Shown: positions 44,749 through 54,185, numbered from the stretch's first letter. The stretch is DNA of 64,000 nucleotides from Marimicrobium sp913061115 (GCF_047729875.1 NZ_CP159826.1:3286001-3350000), one strand, 5' to 3'. Translations and numbers: made by a program. Notes: generated by a model not told the origin, from the letters alone.

Positions 44749-45294
44749 CTACTCTGCAAACTGGCGAGTGTTACTGCGCCCATTGCCCATTTCTAATGAC
44801 TCGGTAAAGAAACCCTGCGTCTCCAGGGTCACGATCACATCTTCCTGCGTGCGATTTTGCCAATACCAGCCGTGAATGCCGTCGAAAGCTGCTCGATAAC
44901 TCCCCTTACCGTGAGTCGTGCGTGTTTTGTTAAAGGTCTGCGCATAACCAGGTGCGGCACCATCGGGCTCGGCGTGCATATCGACCAGAACCTCTTCACT
45001 TGCTCTCCATTCAAATATAATCGTGTCTCCTGCCTCGAGGCGATATTTGTATTCGACAGATTCATAGGGCGCTAACGCAAACGTGATGCTGTCGCTGTAA
45101 GGTCCCGCAGTTTGAAGTCTCAGTGGTGTTGCATCTTTACCTGCCAGTTCCATTAGGCCGAGCGCTGCTCCTGTTTCCAGCGGATCCCAGCCATACTCGG
45201 AAGGGAGAATGACGGTAGTCAGTAGAATGGCAGCGACCAGCGCGGCGCCGCTACTGGCAAGAATAATTCGGCGTGCTTCGGGGATTTGACTCAT
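44749..45294 (-). CDS. Transmembrane anchor protein
   Basis: 181 residues from ATG 45294, whose ATGA overlaps the stop of the HupE gene by four bases. One N-terminal helix (IILASSGAALVAAILLTTVI) is followed by LPSEYGWDPLETGAALGLME and a periplasmic beta-rich domain with EYKYRLEAGDTIIFEWRASE and HGWYWQNRT. Proteins of this plan are often annotated only as transmembrane anchors and occur beside HupE/UreJ-like genes. Probably part of a metal-related or redox membrane assembly. Function uncertain. Confidence 0.72.
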   Translation of the reverse strand: MSQIPEARRIILASSGAALVAAILLTTVILPSEYGWDPLETGAALGLMELAGKDATPLRLQTAGPYSDSITFALAPYESVEYKYRLEAGDTIIFEWRASEEVLVDMHAEPDGAAPGYAQTFNKTRTTHGKGSYRAAFDGIHGWYWQNRTQEDVIVTLETQGFFTESLEMGNGRSNTRQFAE

Positions 45295-45980
45295 GCGAAA
45301 AGATACCCTGCAAATTGATTGCCCGCCAAAATAAAGCCGGCACACATCAGAACAATATTTATCGCAAAGGCTCGAGACTGAAATGCAGCGTAGCGACGTA
45401 ACTGCACAAGAATGATAAGGATCAGGCTCAATGCCAGCAACTGTCCAAGCTCCACACCAAGATTAAAACTCAAAAGATTTATCATCAGTGAATCACCGCT
45501 AGCAATATAACCCTGCAATTTAGTTGCAAGGCCTAGGCCGTGACAGAGGCCGAATACAAATACCGCGACACGAGTGTCGGGATTGAAGCCCCAAAGTAAT
45601 TTGAAGCCACCTATATTTTCGAACGCTTTATACACGATCGACAAACCAATAATAGCATCGACTAAATGCCCACTGACTTGCCAATGCCCCCATACACCCA
45701 GAAAAAGAGTGATGCTATGGCCTAGGGTAAAGAGTGTCACATACAAGATAATATGTTTTGGACGATACAAAAAGAAGATGACCCCAAGCAAAAATAGCAG
45801 GTGGTCATAGCCAGTGAACATGTGTTTTGCACCCAAATAGAGAAAGGGGATTACGGCTGTACCCTCCAGCCCTTGAACATAGGCGGCGTTATCGGCGGAG
45901 AGGTCGTGACCTAAACTTTTGGCAGCCAGGAGTATGGCAAAGATTGACAATAGCGATGTGTAAAACTTTACCAGCGTCAT
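45291..45980 (-). CDS. HupE/UreJ-2 family membrane protein
   Basis: 229 residues: a signal-like first segment, then about six helices. Family motifs are GAKHMFTGYDHLLFLLGVIF, TLGHSITLFLG, GLCHGLGLA and LLSFNLGVELGQL. The His and Asp residues in these helices are the likely metal ligands; characterised relatives concern nickel or cobalt uptake, but this branch is untested. It overlaps both neighbours by four bases (ATGA), so the three genes form one translationally coupled operon. Confidence 0.88.
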   Translation of the reverse strand: MTLVKFYTSLLSIFAILLAAKSLGHDLSADNAAYVQGLEGTAVIPFLYLGAKHMFTGYDHLLFLLGVIFFLYRPKHIILYVTLFTLGHSITLFLGVWGHWQVSGHLVDAIIGLSIVYKAFENIGGFKLLWGFNPDTRVAVFVFGLCHGLGLATKLQGYIASGDSLMINLLSFNLGVELGQLLALSLILIILVQLRRYAAFQSRAFAINIVLMCAGFILAGNQFAGYLFA

Positions 45981-46507
45981 CGTGTTGAGTGGCCCTGATC
46001 GTTTTCATTTTCATCGTGATCATCATCCCCTTGATCGCCGCCCTCGTCTTTAATCCAGTACTGATCGTGGCAGGCGCGACACACCTGATAGAGACGTCCA
46101 CCGGCTTCAAACAACGCTTCATCGTCCTGATCCTGCGCTGCCTTAATCGCCAGTTGCCCCGCTGCCGTCAGCCCCTGTGCGTACTCAATCCAGTCGTCTC
46201 CCGCTGCGCGTCCGGGCATCATGAGTAGATTTCCGGCTTCGGTCAGTATGGCCGCAGCATGCAACACCTCAGTCCAGCCCTCATCCGTGGTAGGTGCCAG
46301 CTCCTGGTGCCCTTGGGCGGTGATAATGGTACCGGCAGAGTCCCAAATCACCTCGGCGGCAGGATCAAGAATCCACGCCATCGTTTGGTGAATATTAATA
46401 ATGCTTTGATAGGGAGGTTCGGCCGAAGTAGCTGCGCTCGGTCCGGTCTCTCCGCAGGCTGCCAGTAGCGCGCAGAGTGCTACTGCGAGACAATAGTTGG
46501 ATGGCAT
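45977..46507 (-). CDS. c-type cytochrome lipoprotein with acidic/His tail
   Basis: 176 residues from ATG 46507, which opens a lipoprotein signal ending ALLAACG; a GTG 39 bases upstream is an alternative. The fold is helical (cytochrome c'/c556-like), with the heme site VCRACHDQYW near the C-terminus and Met residues (LLMMPGR) before it. The tail is very rich in Asp, Glu, His and Asn (GGDQGDDDHDENENDQGHS), which could bind divalent metal. Being coupled to a HupE-type transporter makes this worth noting. Confidence 0.8.
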   Translation of the reverse strand: MPSNYCLAVALCALLAACGETGPSAATSAEPPYQSIINIHQTMAWILDPAAEVIWDSAGTIITAQGHQELAPTTDEGWTEVLHAAAILTEAGNLLMMPGRAAGDDWIEYAQGLTAAGQLAIKAAQDQDDEALFEAGGRLYQVCRACHDQYWIKDEGGDQGDDDHDENENDQGHSTR

Positions 46508-46776
46508 AAATATTTTTTCAGTACTGTTCAAAGTCTGCCTCGTCACGATTCAGTGTAGTCCTTATTCCGCTGGAGCGAGATAGCCATCACGGGAATGCCA
46601 GCAGCAGTTTCTCTAGGCACGCCTTAATATGCTGTCTAAACACTCATACGACAGTCTACTCTCGAATAAAAATGTCTCAATTCGCAAACAGCTTCTCTAT
46701 CAGGAAATGCTTCATATTTTTACTCATCACAACACGAATTGCATTCTGCTGAAGGCGTCACTCAGGGGCTGGCATC

Positions 46777-48318
46777 TTAACGCGTTGCTTCGTTTATATA
46801 GGTCGCAAGCGCCTCTACTTCATCTGCACTTAGTTGCTCGCCAAAGGCTGGCATTACCCCGACTCCATTCGTAATGGCTACCTTCAACTGGGAAATACTA
46901 GGTTCGATTACGTCTAGGTTCGGCCCAACCGCACCTGTACTGCCAGCGTCTTTCAGGGTATGGCATACACCACAGCCGGGCTGCGTGCCGTTTGTGTAAA
47001 GTGATTTACCCAGACGTGCAGCCGCAGAGAGCTCTAATGCTTCAGTTGCCGATGCAACCAACGGCTCTGGTGGCGCAGCTTCTACCGCCACCCTAACTGA
47101 CTCCTTTTGCTCTGGCAGTTGCTTGACCACAGTCATTTCCAAGGCGGCATCTAGCCAGCCGTTGTGACTATACCCGCGATCATTCTCACTGCGGTCTCTG
47201 GGTTGTCTGTCCCCATCGGCATCTGTTGCACGAGATACAAATCGTTGTTGCCCTGCCACTAAGTCAACCTGCAGAATAAAGGCTCGCCAAGCGTTTTTGC
47301 CCAGGTCCGGCCCAATGAAACTCGCATCTTTCCAAGTACTGCCTTCGTCACCGGACACCTCGACCTTGGTGATGCCACGCTCTCCCGAGAACGCGACTCC
47401 GTACAATACCACAGAGCCATGCAACACCGGCTCACCGTCGGCGCCAGGGCCATTGAGCCATGACTTGACCGGCATACGCCACATCGAGGGGTGCTCTGTG
47501 CTAACTGCTTCGCCGATTGGGCGCACACGATAGCCAGACTGCTGAATACGCGTGCCAGATTGTTCTAGCGTAAGTGATAGACGCTTTAGCCATTTCACAT
47601 TATTGACGCCAAAGTAGCCGGGGACGATCAGTCTTAAAGGTCCACCGTGCACGAGCGATAAAGGCTGGCCATTCATTTCCCACGCCAGCAAGCAGTCTTG
47701 CAGACCTTTTTGTAATGGTACCGAGCGCTCAACAGCAACGTCATTCGGGTTGACGCCTGGCGGTAATTGCTCGCCCCCGAGCGCGGTGAGAAAGCTTGCT
47801 TCGGCATTTTTTGGCCCCCCTAGATGTTCTATCACCGCAGACACAGGCACGCCTGTCCATAATACGCACCCCGCTGCCCCCAACTCCCAAGGTGACCCGG
47901 AGGGCTTATGAGCGAAAAATGCGCGCCCATTCCCTGAACACTGTAATACCGTGGCGACCGAGGCGATGTCCAGAGACTTCAGTTCTCGAACGCTTAATGT
48001 TTCAGTCCTAGCTGCCCCGACCACCTCGAGCTCCCAATTATCGGGAACATCATTGATAGACTTCGGGGGCATGGGGAGATTATTACGAACGAATAGCTTG
48101 GATATAGAAGTCAGTGGCCCGAAGCCAGCTCTGGAGCGACGTATTTCAAGCGCCAAAGGAAGTTCATTGTGAACAAGGAAGTCTCCATAAAATTTTCCGC
48201 CCGGAAGCTGTGGCAATACAGTATTGGAGGTCGCCCAAGCAGCAAAGGGCCGCAGAGCGCCAAAAGCGCCTAACATAGCCATGGATTTTAGCAATTTACG
48301 CCGTTGAAAAGATTGCAT
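46777..48318 (-). CDS. Sulfite-oxidase-like molybdoenzyme fused to cytochrome c
   Basis: About 513 residues from ATG 48318 after AAGGATG; other in-frame ATGs lie just upstream. The Tat-like leader has QRRKLLKS. The molybdopterin domain carries the Mo-ligand Cys in VLQCSGNGR, with GVLWTGVPVSAVI-like and YFGVNNVKWLKRL segments. A dimerisation domain follows (TKVEVSGDEGSTWKDAS). A C-terminal cytochrome c (residues ~430-513) has CGVCHTL and the distal Met in GVMPAFGEQ. It probably oxidises sulfite in the periplasm and passes electrons to its own heme. The fusion joins what is split as SorA/SorB elsewhere. Confidence 0.88.
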   Translation of the reverse strand: MQSFQRRKLLKSMAMLGAFGALRPFAAWATSNTVLPQLPGGKFYGDFLVHNELPLALEIRRSRAGFGPLTSISKLFVRNNLPMPPKSINDVPDNWELEVVGAARTETLSVRELKSLDIASVATVLQCSGNGRAFFAHKPSGSPWELGAAGCVLWTGVPVSAVIEHLGGPKNAEASFLTALGGEQLPPGVNPNDVAVERSVPLQKGLQDCLLAWEMNGQPLSLVHGGPLRLIVPGYFGVNNVKWLKRLSLTLEQSGTRIQQSGYRVRPIGEAVSTEHPSMWRMPVKSWLNGPGADGEPVLHGSVVLYGVAFSGERGITKVEVSGDEGSTWKDASFIGPDLGKNAWRAFILQVDLVAGQQRFVSRATDADGDRQPRDRSENDRGYSHNGWLDAALEMTVVKQLPEQKESVRVAVEAAPPEPLVASATEALELSAAARLGKSLYTNGTQPGCGVCHTLKDAGSTGAVGPNLDVIEPSISQLKVAITNGVGVMPAFGEQLSADEVEALATYINEATR

Positions 48319-48419
48319 GAGGAGCATCCTTGTTGAATCAAGTGCCATACTTGGCAACACAGTAACACAGAGAAATTAACAGAAGGTGCTAGGACGCGAA
48401 GGCTCTGTCACGGACGTCC

Positions 48420-48700
48420 TAGGTTCCTCGCTATAGGGTCTGACGAAGGACATGAGAAAACGCTTCGTTGCAGAACCATCCCGCTTAGCCTGCAAGAACA
48501 TATCAACCACTTCACCGCTCTGATCGACAGCTTGCGATAGTACTGTTATTTGTCACTGAACTTCACACAAACTCCATCGATATGAAATATATAGCTTCTT
48601 CCTCGGCGGCTTAGGCTTAGGCTGAACCGGCAGTAGAGCCAGGCAGCGCCACTCGCAATGTCAGGAGGGAACCAGTGAGGATTGTATATTGATGCTGAGA
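48420..48700 (-). mobile_element. IS6-like transposase remnant
   Basis: On the minus strand, pieces read HWFPPDIASGAAWLYCRF, then YIFHIDGVCVKFSDK, and further on a stretch like QAKRDGSATKRF and SSDPIAR. They line up with the N-terminus, the first catalytic Asp region and the middle of the 15653 transposase, with deletions between. No terminal repeats are left. It fills most of the gap before the acyl-CoA dehydrogenase gene. Confidence 0.65.
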
Positions 48701-48899
48701 TTGTCTCCCAGACGAAGTTGATTTGGTAGTATCTGTGAGGCACCTAACCTTATTTCAGACACGTAAAAATCTTGAAGTCCGCCACGGATTGTGAGCTCAG
48801 CGTAGGTTAAATAACGTGTTACTTTAAAAATGTTTTGTCTATACTTGAAAACTGTAAAAACGCTAGAGTTTACGACTTTATTCATAACGAGGTGGCTAG

Positions 48900-50048
48900 A
48901 TGCAGTTCACTGATCAGCACAATGAAATCCGCCGTACTGTCCGCCAGTTTGTCGAAAAGGAGGTGAATCCCTACGTTAACGAGTGGGAGGAAGCCGGCAT
49001 CTTCCCTGCCCATGAGCTCTTCAAAAAAGCCGGTGATCTGGGACTACTGGGCATTCACAAACCGGAAGAATACGGTGGCCTGGGTCTAGATTACAGCTAC
49101 GCCATGGTGGCCCATGAAGAGTGGGGATCTGCCAGTCACGGTTCAGTGCCAATGGCTGTGTCCGTGCAAACCGATATGGCGACGCCAGCCCTGGCTCGTT
49201 TTGGGTCCGATGCACTGAGGCAACAGTTCCTGACACCTGCTATCGCCGGCGACATGGTCGCCGCTATCGGCGTCAGTGAACCCCACGCCGGTTCAGATGT
49301 GTCGGCCATCAAAACCACGGCAAAAAAACGCGGCGACGACTATGTTATCAACGGCACCAAAATGTGGATCACCAACTCTACTCAGGCTGACTATATTTGC
49401 CTGTTAGCCAATACGTCCGATGACCAGAAGCACCGGAACAAATCTTTGATTGTGGTGCCCACTGACACGCTGGGGTTTTCCACGTCAAAAAGGCTGAATA
49501 AACTCGGTATGCGTGCCTCGGATACTGCGCAGTTGTTTTTTGACGATGTGGTAGTCCCCCAACGCTACCTAATCGGCGAAGAGGGTAAAGGCTTCACCTA
49601 CCAGATGATGCAATTTCAAGAAGAGCGACTGGCAGCCACCGCCATTTGCATCAAGGGCCTGGAGAACTGTATTCGCGATACCGTTGAATACACCAGCCAA
49701 CGTCAAGCATTCGGTAAACCCCTGCTGGACAACCAGATCATCAATATGAAACTGGCAGACATGCAGATGGAAGTAGAGGCCCTGCGCGCCCTCACCTATC
49801 GCACATGTGAACTGTATATCAACGGCGAAGACCCAACCCTACTGGCATCCTACTCCAAGCTCAAAGCCGGAAAACTCAGCAATAGCATTCCCACTGAGTG
49901 CCTACAATTCTGGGGCGGTATGGGGTACATGTGGGACAATCCCGTTGGCCGCGCTATGCGCGATATGCGACTGACATCCATCGGCGGTGGAGCCGATGAG
50001 GTCATGCTTGGAATTATTGGTAAGCGGATGGGAATGATGGCGAAATAG
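48900..50048 (+). CDS. Acyl-CoA dehydrogenase
   Basis: 382 residues. The flavoprotein signature motifs are GVSEPHAGSDVSAIKTTA and the C-terminal IGGGADEVMLGIIGKRMG, with QFWGGMGYMWDNPVGRAMRD before it. No Glu is found at the position used by medium-chain enzymes; instead QEERLAA near residue 240 offers the base, as in isovaleryl and long-chain types. FAD enzyme that desaturates an acyl-CoA at the alpha-beta bond. Good ribosome site (ACGAGGTGG). Single gene. Confidence 0.93.
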   Translation: MQFTDQHNEIRRTVRQFVEKEVNPYVNEWEEAGIFPAHELFKKAGDLGLLGIHKPEEYGGLGLDYSYAMVAHEEWGSASHGSVPMAVSVQTDMATPALARFGSDALRQQFLTPAIAGDMVAAIGVSEPHAGSDVSAIKTTAKKRGDDYVINGTKMWITNSTQADYICLLANTSDDQKHRNKSLIVVPTDTLGFSTSKRLNKLGMRASDTAQLFFDDVVVPQRYLIGEEGKGFTYQMMQFQEERLAATAICIKGLENCIRDTVEYTSQRQAFGKPLLDNQIINMKLADMQMEVEALRALTYRTCELYINGEDPTLLASYSKLKAGKLSNSIPTECLQFWGGMGYMWDNPVGRAMRDMRLTSIGGGADEVMLGIIGKRMGMMAK

Positions 50049-50137
50049 CGTACCAACAGGATATAGAGCGCGGCGGTGGAGTACACTGCTGTGACAAATT
50101 ACGTCTCAGAGTTAGAGTTCCATCTACCCCACCCCCA

Positions 50138-50210
50138 GGTCCCGCAGAATCTCCTGCGATCCCCCGCAAGTCGAGAACACGTTGACCTTCAAAAAATCTT
50201 GGACGAAGCC
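50138..50210 (-). pseudogene. Possible acyl-CoA dehydrogenase tail remnant
   Basis: On the minus strand, 24 codons read DFLKVNVFSTCGGSQEILRD and LGVG before a stop. The pattern GGSQEILRDL recalls the C-terminal end of acyl-CoA dehydrogenases. No upstream part is present. Low certainty. Confidence 0.3.
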
Positions 50211-50243
50211 GGTAACGTTACAGTGTGACCTGACGCCATCCAC

Positions 50244-51161
50244 TCATGGCGTCATTGCAGCCGTGTCTGCCGCCTTCATATGAAGCGTCATTTCCTGCAA
50301 TAGCTTTGGCAACACATCATCGGGAATGTTGTGTCCCATTGAATCGTACACCACAAGTTCTGAGCCTGCGATCAACTGCGCGGTGTGTGCTCCGTGTGGT
50401 GGCGGCAGTAATGTGTCCTTAGCGCCGTGGACAACCAGGGTAGGTGCGGTAATGGTTGCCACCGCGTCAGAGCGGTCACCCGTCTTGAAAACTGCCATCA
50501 TCTGTCGGCCCATGGACTGAGGATAAAAACCCCTCGCTACCATCGCCTCCCTGCGTTCGGCAGCAGCCCCGTCATCCGTAGTAACGCCCAAAAGTGACTC
50601 AGAGGCCTCAGCGCTAGGCGGTGGCAGTTGCGGTGAGCCCGTCGTAGACATAATAGAAACCAGACTTCGGGTCCGCTGTGGGTACTGCGCGGCAACCACT
50701 TGAGCAATCATTCCCCCCATTGATGCACCGACAATATGAGCGTTGTTAATGTCCAGCACATCCATCACGGCAACAGTATCCGCGGCCATATCGTTCAAGG
50801 TATAGGGAGCATCTACTTCAAATCCCATCTGACGTTTCAGTAATTGCCACCATACGGTAGGTTGTCCCCAGTCATCAAAACGGGTACTGCCTCCTGTGTC
50901 GCGGTTGTCCAGCAAAACAACACGATAACCACTCGCCTCAAGGCCCTGCACTAGCGCATCTCCCCACACGACATGCGAAGCACCCAAGCCCATAATCATC
51001 ACTACAGCTGGCTGCTCTGGGTTTCCCAGGCTGCGATAGGCGACTGAAATTCCGTTAGCTGGCGCAACCTCGAGAGGTTGCTGGTCCAAATACTCACGAC
51101 TGAATTCCGCCCACGCCGAGACCGAAGTAACCATAAGAAAGAGCAATAACAGCCGGGACAT
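50244..51161 (-). CDS. Secreted alpha/beta hydrolase
   Basis: 305 residues from ATG 51161, which has GGAG nine bases ahead and opens a signal peptide (cleavage near SAWA, residue 18). The alpha/beta fold shows VVMIMGLGASHVVW (oxyanion loop), nucleophile Ser in GASMGGMIAQ, the acid Asp in VVHGAKDTLLPP and His in DSMGHNIPDD. Resembles carboxylesterases or 3-oxoadipate-lactonase-like proteins. Exported, so probably an esterase or lipase on outside substrates. Confidence 0.88.
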   Translation of the reverse strand: MSRLLLLFLMVTSVSAWAEFSREYLDQQPLEVAPANGISVAYRSLGNPEQPAVVMIMGLGASHVVWGDALVQGLEASGYRVVLLDNRDTGGSTRFDDWGQPTVWWQLLKRQMGFEVDAPYTLNDMAADTVAVMDVLDINNAHIVGASMGGMIAQVVAAQYPQRTRSLVSIMSTTGSPQLPPPSAEASESLLGVTTDDGAAAERREAMVARGFYPQSMGRQMMAVFKTGDRSDAVATITAPTLVVHGAKDTLLPPPHGAHTAQLIAGSELVVYDSMGHNIPDDVLPKLLQEMTLHMKAADTAAMTP

Positions 51162-51323
51162 AGGCAGGTTCTCCAAAGTGATCGACGGCCAGAGTTAGCC
51201 CCCGCGTGCGTCAGATCAATAAGATACCGCAAGGGGGTGCTTGAGGCGAATCCGAATTCAAACTAGAACAATCACCCACAAACATCTATGCTTTAGTCCA
51301 AACTGACTGACGGCGGATGTGTT

Positions 51324-52292
51324 ATGCAATATAGAAAACTGGGGGATTCGGGGCTTAAGCTGTCCGAATTATCGTTTGGCTCCTGGGTCACTTTTAACAA
51401 GCAGGTAGACACCCGTCTCGCGGAGAGAATGTTTGGTCTTTGCTTTGATGCCGGTATTAACTTTTTTGACAATGCCGAGGGCTATGAAGCGGGCGAATCC
51501 GAGAAGGTCATGGGCAAGGCACTGAAGGCACTCGCTCGACCCAGAGATAGCTATTGTGTCTCCTCCAAGGTTTTTTTTGGCGCGACAGCGAATCCAAAAC
51601 CAACGCAGTTGGGCCTCAGTAGGAAACATGTTACTGAGGCCTGTCATCAAGCGATGCAGCGTCTAGAGGTTGATTACCTGGATTTATATTTCTGTCACCG
51701 AGCCGATCCTGACACCCCGATTGGAGAAACGGTCTGGGCCATGCACAATCTGGTAACGCAGGGAAAAGTTCTGTATTGGGGCACTTCCGAGTGGGCGGCA
51801 AATGAGATTGCCGAAGCCTATGAGTTTGCAGAGAAAAACCATTTAACCCCACCCACGATGGAGCAGCCACAATATAATCTACTGGATAGGGAGCGGTTTG
51901 AGGTAGAGTACGCTCCGCTTTTTGATCAGTACGGCATGGGGTCCACGATTTGGTCACCTCTGGCATCAGGCGCACTCACAGGTAAATACTTAAACGGCAT
52001 TCCGGATGGATCAAGGGCCTCGCTGAAAGGCTATGAGTGGCTTAAGAAGCACATGGTGGAATCGGATCGAGGTCAGGAACGAATGAAAACCGTCGCCAGA
52101 CTGGTTCCGATAGCCGAAGAGCTAGGCACGAGTTTATCCAGGTTAGCGATAGCCTGGTGCCTGTTGAATCCGAATGTATCCACTGCCATATTGGGTGCTT
52201 CTAGCATCGAGCAACTTGCAGATAACCTGAAAGCGGTTGACGTGGTGCCGTTGCTGACAGAAGAAGTGCGGGTTAAACTAATGGCGGGATAA
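51324..52292 (+). CDS. Aldo/keto reductase
   Basis: 322 residues, TIM barrel of the AKR family related to potassium-channel beta subunits and YghZ-type reductases. Catalytic tetrad: Asp in NFFDNAEGYEAGESE, Tyr52-like in the same motif, Lys in YCVSSKVFFG and His in LYFCHRADPDTP. NADP-binding end: STAILGASSIEQLADNL. Reduces aldehydes or ketones. The next gene, 70 bases downstream, is an oxidoreductase of another family. Confidence 0.92.
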   Translation: MQYRKLGDSGLKLSELSFGSWVTFNKQVDTRLAERMFGLCFDAGINFFDNAEGYEAGESEKVMGKALKALARPRDSYCVSSKVFFGATANPKPTQLGLSRKHVTEACHQAMQRLEVDYLDLYFCHRADPDTPIGETVWAMHNLVTQGKVLYWGTSEWAANEIAEAYEFAEKNHLTPPTMEQPQYNLLDRERFEVEYAPLFDQYGMGSTIWSPLASGALTGKYLNGIPDGSRASLKGYEWLKKHMVESDRGQERMKTVARLVPIAEELGTSLSRLAIAWCLLNPNVSTAILGASSIEQLADNLKAVDVVPLLTEEVRVKLMAG

Positions 52293-52364
52293 TGGCAGAG
52301 TGTTCGGTGTTAGGTAGCCCTATGCTGTCCTACTCCCCAAGAAGAATGATAAGGAGAGTGGGTG

Positions 52365-53561
52365 ATGCGGTACGTGCTGGGTGTGTTAGCGATAGCAGTT
52401 TTAGCAGTCGGGATCAGCCTATACTGGGTAAGTCGTCCCACGCCAGTGCCTGCCACACCACCGCCCCCGATACCAACCTCCGTTCTGGACCAACTGCCCA
52501 AAGAACGTAAAGGACAGGTACTCATATATGGTGCCTACGGATTCACCGGCAAAGGCATATCCGAGCTGGCATCCGAGTACGGCATTACCCCAGTCCTGGC
52601 GGGGCGCAATGCGTCCAAGCTCAAGCCGCTGGCAGATTCCCTAGGATACGACTACGTTGTGCTGCCGCTGGAGAACAATCACGACAACCTCGTCAAGGTG
52701 CTCAAGCACTTCGAGATTGTGCTGCATATTGCCGGGCCCTACACGTATACCGCCAAGCCCATGCTCGATGCAGTCGTGGAGGCGGGCACGCACTACGTTG
52801 ACCTGACTGGCGAAAACCATGTCATTCAGGCCGAGCTAGATCGCGACGAGGAATTTAAACGCGCCAACATCATGGTCATGCCGGCTGTTGGCTACGACGT
52901 GGTTCCGACTGATTGCCTGAATGTGTACGTCGCTGACAAGATTAGCCAGCCCACGCAATTGACGGTTGTTCTGAATGGCAGCTATACAGCCGCAGAGGGA
53001 GCACAGGCGAGTCGAGGCACGATGAAATCTGGGCTGGAGATGCTGGGCAGACCGCTGCTAAAACGGGAAAATGGCGAAATGGTAGCGATGGCTACGCCCG
53101 AGCTTATCCATCGCGAAGAAAACGGCCGCAAGCAAACGCTGCTGCAGATTCCCTGGGCGGACATGATAACCAGTTACATAAGCACCGGCATCCCCAATAT
53201 CGAAGTGTTTCAAGTGCAGGAAGGAGAACTGCCGCCATGGTTACTGGGCGTGGCACAATCCGACGCCGGTCGACGTCTGCTTGGATGGCTGATCGACAAC
53301 TTCGCCCCAGAAGGTCCGCCACCTGGCGCACAGGAAAATCGCCAAACGCGAATCGTGTCTACCGTCAGTAATGAGGCCGGTGCTACTGCGTCTGCCGCTC
53401 TGATTACGCCCGAGGCCTATCTACTCACCTTCCATAGCACTTTGATTATCGCTCGCCGCGTCATCGACGGCGAGTGGGAGCCAGGCTTCCAGACTGTCGG
53501 CAAGGTTTACGGCCCCGATTTGGTGCTGGAGGTCCCCGGTGTGAGTCGCACTGATTTGTAA
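52365..53561 (+). CDS. Saccharopine-dehydrogenase-like oxidoreductase with membrane anchor
   Basis: 398 residues from ATG 52365 (AAGGAG nine bases ahead; GTG at 52362 is an alternative). One N-terminal helix (residues 2-21) and a Pro-rich linker (ATPPPPIPTS) are followed by a Rossmann domain: VLIYGAYGFTGKGISELASE, LAGRNASKL, then IVLHIAGPYT and THYVDLTGE. This is the trans-acting enoyl reductase / saccharopine-dehydrogenase-NADP group. The anchor places it at the membrane, unusual for the family. Substrate unknown, possibly a lipid. Confidence 0.85.
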   Translation: MRYVLGVLAIAVLAVGISLYWVSRPTPVPATPPPPIPTSVLDQLPKERKGQVLIYGAYGFTGKGISELASEYGITPVLAGRNASKLKPLADSLGYDYVVLPLENNHDNLVKVLKHFEIVLHIAGPYTYTAKPMLDAVVEAGTHYVDLTGENHVIQAELDRDEEFKRANIMVMPAVGYDVVPTDCLNVYVADKISQPTQLTVVLNGSYTAAEGAQASRGTMKSGLEMLGRPLLKRENGEMVAMATPELIHREENGRKQTLLQIPWADMITSYISTGIPNIEVFQVQEGELPPWLLGVAQSDAGRRLLGWLIDNFAPEGPPPGAQENRQTRIVSTVSNEAGATASAALITPEAYLLTFHSTLIIARRVIDGEWEPGFQTVGKVYGPDLVLEVPGVSRTDL

Positions 53562-53814
53562 AATACGCGCCGGGCACGATGCGGACTTCCTATAGGATGG
53601 ACCGCTCGACGTTTACTTTCTTGATCGGAACAGACGGCCGTTATCCAGCCCATTTTCCAACAGACATGCCGCCGGACCAGATGAACGCGAGAACCACCAA
53701 TTTTTTGCCGCCGCGGTCAGCGACGCGCTGAACCAAACGGGGCACAGACAAATCAACATCGCCGCCCTAACCGACTCTTCGAGCGCTACCTCTCAACGAA
53801 CACCCGTCATAGTA

Positions 53815-54141
53815 ATGAGTTGTATCCTGATTTTTCAAGGGCTATTTTGCATGTCTCCATACACACCCCCTATGCCAGATATTGCCAATCACTTTAGTGC
53901 TTCTAATACCACGGTAAAACTCTCTTTACGTTTATTCTTATTTTTTATGGCGTTTCTCAATTAATTATACGGACCACTCTCTGAGCAATATGGACGAAAG
54001 CCCGTCGTTATTATGAGCATAGGCAATATCATTTCAATTCTGTCCTGGAACATCTATCTTTTTATACTTAGTCATAGCATAGGAGCTGGAGCCAGAAGTA
54101 GGCTTTTGCCTACAGACCATAGCGGTCGCACTAATGTATAG
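53815..54141 (+). pseudogene. Truncated Bcr/CflA-type MFS transporter
   Basis: 109 codons with the start of a drug-resistance MFS protein: TM1 with SPYTPPMPDIANHFSASN, TM2 and the loop motif LYGPLSEQYGRKPVV, then TM3. An in-frame TAA interrupts TM2 (FLN, stop, LYGPLS, where intact relatives have Gln). The sequence ends after TM3-4 at a TAG. At ~400 residues for the family, three quarters are missing. The 250 bases before it (53562-53814) hold no gene seen. Confidence 0.7.
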
Positions 54142-54185
54142 TCCGCTAAAAATAGAGCATTGTCTTATTACACGATGGAGCGAGC

